From NCBI GenBank assembly GCA_937873435.1, contig CALMWM010000478.1:1-11334 (forward strand): a stretch of 11,334 nt of DNA, given 5' to 3'. Positions 6,478-11,334 of the stretch are shown piece after piece. The stretch's first letter is position 1, and every line of letters begins with the position of its first letter. Position numbers and translations under genes: made by a program. The notes under the pieces were generated by a model, which did no database searches, was not told the origin of the DNA, and saw nothing but the letters and a program-made list of their open reading frames with translations. The stretch comes from an uncultured Gallionellaceae bacterium (lineage in GTDB: Bacteria; Pseudomonadota; Gammaproteobacteria; Burkholderiales; Sulfuricellaceae).

Positions 6478-7416
6478 ATGTCGGTTTTTACCACGGTAAG
6501 CCGGGAACAGCTGGGCGCCTGGTTGAAGCATTATTCGCTGGGCGCCCTGGAGGATTTCCAGGGCATTGCCAGCGGCATCGAAAACACCAATTACTTCGTC
6601 ACCACCAGCCACGGACGCTACGTCCTGACACTGTTCGAGAAGTTGCAACGCGAGCAGTTGCCGTTCCTCATCGATCTGCTGGCGCATCTTGCCGCTCACG
6701 GCATCCCTTGCCCACGGCCGGTCGCCAACCTCGACAATCAATTTATCGGCATCCTCAACGGCAAACCGGCGTGCCTCGCTAGCCGGCTGGAAGGCGCATC
6801 GCTGGACGAACCGCAAGCGGAACATTGCTTTCAGTTGGGCGAATTGCTTGCCGACATGCATCTCGCCGCGCGCAGCTATCCGGCACGCATGAGCAATCCG
6901 CGCGGATTGGCGTGGTGGCAGGCGACGGCCTCCGAGTTGTTGCCACGCCTGCCGGCGGAAGATCGCGCGATGCTGGATGCCGAGATCCGTTACCAGTCTC
7001 TCCAGGATTACGACAGGCTGCCGCAAGGCGTCATCCACGCCGACCTGTTTCGCGACAATGCGCTGTTCCAGGATGGGCGTCTGAGCGGGGTGGTGGATTT
7101 TTACAGCGCCTGCAACGGGGCTTGGGCCTACGATCTGGCGATAGCCGTCAACGACTGGTGCGTCCAGCCCGACGCCACGCTCGACTCAGTGCGCTTGTCG
7201 GCACTGCTGCAAGGCTACCGCCAGACCCGCCCGCTCAGCACGGAGGAAAGCGCGGCGTGGCCTCTGTTGTTGCGCGCCGCCGCGCTGCGCTTCTGGCTGT
7301 CGCGGCTCTACGATGCCCATTTTCCGCGCGTGGGAGAGCTAACCTACGCCAAAGATCCCGAGCATTTCCGCCGGATCTTGCGGCAGCATATCGCACATCC
7401 GGCGCAGCTGGTTTAG
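6478..7416 (+). CDS. thrB: homoserine kinase
   Basis: 312-residue homoserine kinase of the choline-kinase/aminoglycoside-phosphotransferase fold (the Pseudomonas/betaproteobacterial ThrB type, not the GHMP kinase of E. coli). It phosphorylates homoserine with ATP to O-phosphohomoserine, the substrate of threonine synthase. Seen: the N-terminal lobe with GIASGIENTNYFVTT (29-43), a nucleotide-binding strand RYVLTLFEKL (47-56), Brenner's catalytic motif HADLFRDN (187-194; Asp189, Asn194), and the metal-binding VVDFYSA (205-211; Asp207). Length and start agree with the family. The ATG immediately follows the DUF2782 stop (TAA|ATG), and no Shine-Dalgarno is visible within the preceding coding sequence, so translation probably depends on ribosomes finishing DUF2782. 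The gene ends 2 bp from the stop of the opposing priA. With ThrH nearby, the cell appears to have two possible routes to O-phosphohomoserine. Confidence 0.95.
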   Translation: MSVFTTVSREQLGAWLKHYSLGALEDFQGIASGIENTNYFVTTSHGRYVLTLFEKLQREQLPFLIDLLAHLAAHGIPCPRPVANLDNQFIGILNGKPACLASRLEGASLDEPQAEHCFQLGELLADMHLAARSYPARMSNPRGLAWWQATASELLPRLPAEDRAMLDAEIRYQSLQDYDRLPQGVIHADLFRDNALFQDGRLSGVVDFYSACNGAWAYDLAIAVNDWCVQPDATLDSVRLSALLQGYRQTRPLSTEESAAWPLLLRAAALRFWLSRLYDAHFPRVGELTYAKDPEHFRRILRQHIAHPAQLV

Positions 7417-7418
7417 CG

Positions 7419-9674
7419 TTAAAACTCCAGCGGATCGACATCCAGTGTCCAGCGCACGCTGCGCGACTCCAGCGCTTCGAGGCGCTCGCGCCAGTTTTTC
7501 AGAAAGGCCTGCAAGGCGGCGCGCGAGGCGGATTGCACCAGCAAATGCGCGCGCTCCTTGCCGGCCACGCGCACCATCAGCGCCGGCGTGGGATCGAAGA
7601 CCGTGACCTGCGCGTCGGCCTCGCTGACCTGTTCGGCTGCGGCGCGCAGAAATTCCAGCACTTTTTCCATTGCCGGCGCTTCGGCGCGTAGCAGCGCCTG
7701 ATAGCAATACGGCGGGAAGTCCGCCTGGCGCCGCTCGGCCAGTTGCGATTCGGCGAAACCGGGAAAATCGTGGCGTTGCAACGCCATGAACAGCGGGTGG
7801 CCGGGGAACTGGGTCTGGATCAGCACCTCACCCGGCAATTCTGCCCGTCCGGCACGTCCCGCGACCTGCATCAACTGGGCGAACAGGCGTTCTGCGGCGC
7901 GGAAATCGGCGCTATAAAGTGCGCCGTCGGCGTTGTCCACGCCGACCAGGGTCAGCTTTTTGAAATCGTGACCCTTGGCCAGCAACTGGGTGCCGACCAC
8001 CACATCGACTTCGCCGTCGTGGATCTGCTTGAGCATGGCCGGCAACGCATGTTTGCGCCGTGCGCTGTCGCGGTCCACGCGCAGGATGCGGGCATCCGGC
8101 AGCAGGCGTTCGAGGGTCTCCTCGACGCGCTGGGTGCCTTGCCCGAGCAAAGTCAGATCGAGATTGCCGCAACTCGGACAAGCGCTAGGAATGCGGCTGT
8201 CGTGGCCGCAATGATGGCAGCGCAGGCGCCGTTCGCGCAGATGCGCCACCAACCGCCCGGAGCAGCGCTGGCACGCGGAAATCCAGCCGCATTGCCCGCA
8301 CATCAGCACCGGGGCATAGCCGCGCCGGTTGATGAACACCAGGCTTTGCTCGCCGCGCGCGATGCGTTCGCGCAATGCCGCCAGCAGCGGGTCTGACAGG
8401 CCATCTTCAAGCTTGAGGCGGCCGGTGTCGATAAAGTGAATTTCCGGCGGCGCCGCGCCGCTCACCGCACGTTCCGGCAAGCTGAGTAGGGTGTAGCGCC
8501 CGGCCTGCGCGTTGTGCCAGGTTTCCAGCGCGGGCGTGGCGGAACCCAGCACCACCGGCACATTGGCCTGCTTGGCGCGGATCACCGCCACGTCGCGCGC
8601 CGAGTAACGCAATCCTTCCTGCTGCTTGAAAGAGGCATCGTGTTCCTCGTCGACGATGATCAGCCCGAGGTGCGGCAACGGCGTGAACACCGCCAGCCGG
8701 GTGCCGAGCACGATCTGCGCCTGGCCGGACTGTGCTGCCAGATAATTTTTCAGGCGTTCCCCGCCGCTCAGGTTGCTGTGCAGGCTGAGCGGCGGGCTGG
8801 CCGGGAAACGCGCCCGGAAACGCTGTTCTAGCTGCGGCGTCAGGTTGATCTCCGGCACCAGTACCAGCACCTGCCCGCCGCGTTGCAACACCGCTTCCAC
8901 CGTGCGCAGATAGACTTCGGTCTTGCCGCTGCCGGTGACGCCGTGCAGCAGCCAGACGCGAAATTCGTCAAGTGCGCCGTTGATGGTGTAGACCGCTTGT
9001 TCCTGAGCGGGCGTCAGCGGTGGGATTGTTCTGTCATGCATCTGCCCCCCCCTTCCAACTTCCCCCCGCAGGCGGGGGGAAGGGCCGTTGCTCCCTCCCT
9101 CGCTTGCGGGGGAGGGTTGGGGAGGGGGCTCCCCATGGACAGAACATTCTTCTACCCATCCCAATTCGATGAAAGCTTTCAGCGCCGCCGGTGCGCTCGG
9201 CGACAACGCGGCGATTTCCTCGCGGCGTAACGAATCGACTTCGCGCAGGCGTAGCAGCAAGCGCCGCTTGACCAAGGCGCGCGCCGGCAGCGTCGCAGGA
9301 TCGGCCAGTCGGCCAGTTGCACTTAGACGGAAAAATTCGGCCTTGGGCAGCGTCAGCGGCTTGGTCTGGCGCATCGCGGTCGGCAGCGCGTTGAAGAGGG
9401 TTTCGCCGAGCGGGTGGTGATAATAGTCGCTGCAGAAGCGCAGCAGCCGAAATATTTCCTCCGGCAACGGCGGCACTTCGGTGAATACGCGCGAAACCGC
9501 TTTGATGCGGTCCGCCGCCAAGGCGGATTGGTCGGTGACCTCGGCCACCACCCCCACCGCCCGGCGCGGCCCGAACGGCACCAGGACGCGGGTGCCGATA
9601 GCCACCGCGCTGCCCTGCCAGGAATAATCGAACAGCGTGTTTAGCGGAACATCCAGCGCAACACGCAGGATCAT
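7419..9674 (-). CDS. priA: primosomal protein N' (replication restart helicase PriA)
   Basis: 751-residue PriA, the 3'-5' superfamily 2 helicase that recognises stalled forks and reloads the replisome. Seen in order: the N-terminal 3'-end-binding domain (ILRVALDVPLNTLFDY, 2-17), a winged-helix region to about 176, Walker A GVTGSGKT (245-252), Walker B VDEEH (341-345), motif III GSATPALE (377-384), eight zinc-binding cysteines (459, 462, 468, 471, 486, 489, 499, 502), motif V GTQLLAKGHDF (561-571) and motif VI QVAGRAGR (603-610). It is some 20 residues longer than E. coli PriA (732). The obvious extra piece is residues 177-216, a Pro/Gly/Arg-rich stretch encoded by an in-frame palindromic repeat in the linker before the helicase core. 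All catalytic motifs are intact, so the protein is probably functional. The ATG at 9674 overlaps the hemE TGA by one base (TGATG), which suggests translational coupling. It converges on thrB with a 2-bp gap and no terminator. Confidence 0.97.
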   Translation of the reverse strand: MILRVALDVPLNTLFDYSWQGSAVAIGTRVLVPFGPRRAVGVVAEVTDQSALAADRIKAVSRVFTEVPPLPEEIFRLLRFCSDYYHHPLGETLFNALPTAMRQTKPLTLPKAEFFRLSATGRLADPATLPARALVKRRLLLRLREVDSLRREEIAALSPSAPAALKAFIELGWVEECSVHGEPPPQPSPASEGGSNGPSPRLRGEVGRGGQMHDRTIPPLTPAQEQAVYTINGALDEFRVWLLHGVTGSGKTEVYLRTVEAVLQRGGQVLVLVPEINLTPQLEQRFRARFPASPPLSLHSNLSGGERLKNYLAAQSGQAQIVLGTRLAVFTPLPHLGLIIVDEEHDASFKQQEGLRYSARDVAVIRAKQANVPVVLGSATPALETWHNAQAGRYTLLSLPERAVSGAAPPEIHFIDTGRLKLEDGLSDPLLAALRERIARGEQSLVFINRRGYAPVLMCGQCGWISACQRCSGRLVAHLRERRLRCHHCGHDSRIPSACPSCGNLDLTLLGQGTQRVEETLERLLPDARILRVDRDSARRKHALPAMLKQIHDGEVDVVVGTQLLAKGHDFKKLTLVGVDNADGALYSADFRAAERLFAQLMQVAGRAGRAELPGEVLIQTQFPGHPLFMALQRHDFPGFAESQLAERRQADFPPYCYQALLRAEAPAMEKVLEFLRAAAEQVSEADAQVTVFDPTPALMVRVAGKERAHLLVQSASRAALQAFLKNWRERLEALESRSVRWTLDVDPLEF
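9060..9081. repeat. perfect 10-bp GC-rich hairpin inside the priA element
   Basis: TTCCCCCCGC (9060-9069) and GCGGGGGGAA (9072-9081) are perfect reverse complements with only AG between them. In the folded strand the innermost pair would open to give a 4-nt loop. Confidence 0.85.
9093..9116. repeat. second GC-rich hairpin inside the priA element
   Basis: CCCTCCCTCGC (9093-9103) and GCGGGGGAGGG (9106-9116) pair at 10 of 11 positions around TT. Together with 9060-9081 this gives a two-hairpin element, like paired REP units. Confidence 0.8.
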
Positions 9675-10735
9675 CAGTGGTATTGCTTGCTTAGCTCATG
9701 CACCGCCTCGATCAGCGCGGCAGCGTTGTTCGGGTCGGTGAACTGGGAAATGCCGTGGCCAAGGTTGAATACGTGGCCGGAACCCTTGCCGTAGCTGGCG
9801 AGAATTTTGCCGGTTTCGGCACGGATTGCTTCCGGGTTGGAGAACAGCACGGTGGGGTCGAGGTTGCCTTGCAGCGCTACCTTGTCGCCGACGCGCTTGC
9901 GCGCTTCGCCGATGTCCACGGTCCAGTCCAGCCCGATGGCGTCGCAGCCGCTGGCGGCGATGCTTTCCAGCCACAGGCCGCCGCCCTTGGTGAAGACGAT
10001 GCACGGCACCTTGGCGCCGTCATGGTCGCGGATCAGGCCGTCGATAATCCGCTTCATGTAGGGCAGCGAGAATTCATGGTAAGCCGCATGGGACAAGGCG
10101 CCGCCCCAGCTGTCGAATATCATCACGGCTTGGGCGCCGGCCTGGATTTGCGCATTGAGGTAGGCCGTCACGGCTTGGGCGTTGACGTCGAGGATGTGGT
10201 GCAGCAAGTCGGGACGACTGTACAGCATGGTTTTCACCAGCGTGAAATCCGAGCTGCTTCCGCCTTCCACCATGTAGCAGGCGAGCGTGAACGGGCTGCC
10301 GGAAAAACCGATCAGCGGCACTTCGTTGTTAAGCGCCTTGCGGATCTGCGTCACCGCGTCGATCACGTAGCGCAAGTGGGTATCGGGATCCGGGACGGTC
10401 AGGCCGCGGATTTCCCATTCGTTGCGCAACGGGCGCTCGAACTTGGGGCCTTCGCCCTGGGCGAAATACAGGCCCAGCCCCATCGCATCGGGAATCGTCA
10501 GGATGTCGGAGAACAGGATCGCCGCGTCGAGCGGGAAGCGCGCCAGCGGTTGCAGCGTGACTTCGGTGGCGAGATCGGGGTTCTTGCACAGGCTGAGGAA
10601 ATCGCCGGCCCGTTCGCGGGTCTGGTTGTATTCCGGCAGGTAGCGCCCGGCTTGGCGCATCATCCATACCGGAGTGTATTCGGTCGGCTGGCGCAGCAAG
10701 GCGCGCAGGAAGGTATCGTTTTTTAGTTTGTTCAT
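9674..10735 (-). CDS. hemE: uroporphyrinogen decarboxylase
   Basis: 353-residue UroD, which decarboxylates the four acetate side chains of uroporphyrinogen III to coproporphyrinogen III in heme synthesis; cytosolic, cofactor-free. Seen: the active-site signature RQAGRYLPEY (27-36) with Arg27 and Arg31, LDAAILFSDIL (69-79) with the catalytic Asp77, the second signature GFSGSPFTLACYMVEGGSS, and the C-terminal NLGHGISQ with its conserved His. Length equals E. coli HemE (354). I chose the ATG at 10735 because MNKLKNDTFLRALLRQP matches the family N terminus; an in-frame GTG at 10744 would add three residues. No strong ribosome binding site is seen for either. Upstream, only 20 bp separate it from the toxin gene, so its promoter is either within that gene or that of the TA pair. 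Its TGA overlaps the priA ATG. Confidence 0.97.
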   Translation of the reverse strand: MNKLKNDTFLRALLRQPTEYTPVWMMRQAGRYLPEYNQTRERAGDFLSLCKNPDLATEVTLQPLARFPLDAAILFSDILTIPDAMGLGLYFAQGEGPKFERPLRNEWEIRGLTVPDPDTHLRYVIDAVTQIRKALNNEVPLIGFSGSPFTLACYMVEGGSSSDFTLVKTMLYSRPDLLHHILDVNAQAVTAYLNAQIQAGAQAVMIFDSWGGALSHAAYHEFSLPYMKRIIDGLIRDHDGAKVPCIVFTKGGGLWLESIAASGCDAIGLDWTVDIGEARKRVGDKVALQGNLDPTVLFSNPEAIRAETGKILASYGKGSGHVFNLGHGISQFTDPNNAAALIEAVHELSKQYH

Positions 10736-10755
10736 GTTGTTCACTTAAGTTTGGA

Positions 10756-11052
10756 TTACGTCCGTCGTTGCCAGTTTCCCGGATCGCGACTGGTGTGAAA
10801 TACGGCAACCACGACGATCCGCGAGGGTTCCTCCCGGAAAATCACCGAGTAAGGAAAACGTTTTACCCGCGCAAAGCGAAGGTCTTTATGAAAAATGGCA
10901 TGAATTTCCGGCAGCTCGGCGGCATGTTGTGCCGCAGTAACCACCTCACCTGCAAAACGCATACCGAGACCGGCATGTTGCTGCTCATACCACGCTATTG
11001 CTTCTTCGAATTCGCTGCTCGCTTGACGAAGAAAAACAACGATACGGCTCAT
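10756..11052 (-). CDS. type II toxin of the RelE/ParE superfamily
   Basis: 98-residue small basic protein with the ParE/RelE pattern: an N-terminal strand and helices ASSEFEEAIAWYEQQHAGLGMRF (11-33), then ARVKRFPYSVIF (61-72) and the C-terminal VVAVFHTSRDPGNWQRR (81-97), where family members carry 'V.AV.H..RDP..W..R'. ParE-like members poison gyrase and RelE-like members cleave mRNA on the ribosome; which activity this has cannot be read from sequence. The ATG at 11052 overlaps the antitoxin stop as ATGA (4-nt overlap) and no Shine-Dalgarno is visible, so translation is probably coupled to the antitoxin. No frameshift or truncation is seen. It lies directly upstream of hemE in the same direction, an uncommon place for a TA module. 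Confidence 0.9.
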   Translation of the reverse strand: MSRIVVFLRQASSEFEEAIAWYEQQHAGLGMRFAGEVVTAAQHAAELPEIHAIFHKDLRFARVKRFPYSVIFREEPSRIVVVAVFHTSRDPGNWQRRT

Positions 11053-11279
11053 AGTTTGAGCCGGTTAGCCACCGATGCCATCACTTCGTGCAGAGGAACG
11101 ATGTCGCCGGGATTCTGCTCATAAGAGGCGAGACGCTGGTCCAGTTCGGATTTTTGCGCGACCGTTGGAGTGTATGCCTGTGCATCGTCGGCAAGGCTCG
11201 CCAGAATTTCCTCGACGAGTTCCAACCGTTCATCTATGCCTAGTCGATCAATGCCAAGTGACTGGATAGATACATTCAT
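11049..11279 (-). CDS. type II antitoxin, addiction module component (PF09720-like)
   Basis: 76-residue acidic protein resembling the 'putative addiction module component' antitoxins: GIDERLELVEEILASLADD (14-32), where the family has '..eERL.LiEe.w.SL', then a second half SELDQRLASYEQNPGDIVPLHEVM (44-67), where the family has 'eLd.Rl......P..g...eev'. Such antitoxins bind and neutralise the RelE/ParE partner encoded next. The start at 11279 is supported by AAAGG (11287-11291) with a 7-nt spacer. It is the first gene of the pair and overlaps the toxin start by 4 nt. TA operons of this type are usually autorepressed by the complex, but the operator cannot be identified because only 55 bp of upstream sequence is available and I see no clear palindrome there. 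Confidence 0.88.
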   Translation of the reverse strand: MNVSIQSLGIDRLGIDERLELVEEILASLADDAQAYTPTVAQKSELDQRLASYEQNPGDIVPLHEVMASVANRLKL

Positions 11280-11334
11280 TGGACGGCCTTTCTCTAAGCG
11301 TGGGAGTAATCAAACCCCGAGATACCCCAGGATG

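Larger units (their letters stand above)
9027..9146. repeat. 120-bp palindromic element inserted in frame in priA
   Basis: Terminal inverted repeats TGTTCTGTC (9027-9035) and GACAGAACA (9138-9146) are exact reverse complements and bound a G/C-tract-rich block with two internal hairpins (9060-9081 and 9093-9116). The left C/T-rich part (9044-9060) is also roughly complementary to the right G-rich part (9111-9130). The segment is 120 bp, exactly 40 codons. In priA it encodes residues 177-216, including PSPASEGG and PSPRLRGEVGRGG, a peptide pattern I recognise as the usual translation of common proteobacterial palindromic repeats. The rest of PriA reads naturally across it (…LGWVEE / IPPLTPAQEQAV…). 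The precise ends are inferred from the terminal repeats; no clear target duplication is visible. Confidence 0.8.

Noticed and set aside
11280..11334. Remnant of an upstream gene at the right edge
   Set aside because: A short minus-strand frame ending ILGYLGV-stop can be read, but a few codons at the edge cannot support a gene.

Overview
The window reads as a chromosomal segment of a betaproteobacterium, most likely near the Nitrosomonadales/Gallionellaceae. That placement rests on gene content (hemE, priA, thrB, a DUF2782 gene, thrH, a LOG-family gene and polA packed together), on the character of the proteins and on a G+C-rich base composition. It is inferred from memory of these families, not from a search.

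Left accessory part (1-1950). A REP-associated (RAYT/Y1-type) transposase gene lies at the left edge on the minus strand. It is followed by about 280 bp that hold no convincing gene but several nested inverted repeats, and then by a DUF2971 gene that is visibly more AT-rich than the rest. This part looks like acquired or mobile DNA next to the 3' end of polA. A plausible intrinsic terminator (1886-1907, minus) separates polA from it.

Conserved core (1954-10735). polA (minus) and a LOG-family nucleotide hydrolase gene (plus) are divergent, and their ATG codons abut with no base between them (CAT|ATG). Rightward follow thrH (phosphoserine phosphatase/homoserine phosphotransferase), a small exported DUF2782 protein, and thrB (homoserine kinase), whose ATG directly follows the DUF2782 stop. 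ThrH and ThrB both act on phosphorylated or phosphorylatable hydroxy-amino acids, so this is an amino-acid (Ser/Thr) cluster. thrB meets priA tail to tail with 2 bp between them. priA (minus) sits downstream of hemE, whose TGA overlaps the priA ATG by one base. priA carries a 120-bp palindromic repeat inserted in frame, adding about 40 residues to the linker ahead of the helicase core.

Right edge (10756-11334). A type II toxin-antitoxin pair (PF09720-like antitoxin, then RelE/ParE-like toxin) lies just upstream of hemE in the same direction, with 20 bp between toxin stop and hemE ATG. hemE-priA may therefore be transcribed from the TA promoter or from a promoter inside the toxin gene.

I found no CRISPR array, tRNA, rRNA or obvious defence operon. 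The most interesting signals are the in-frame palindromic element in priA, the structured repeat block beside the RAYT gene (which runs into the DUF2971 stop codon), and the zero-spacing polA/LOG start codons.
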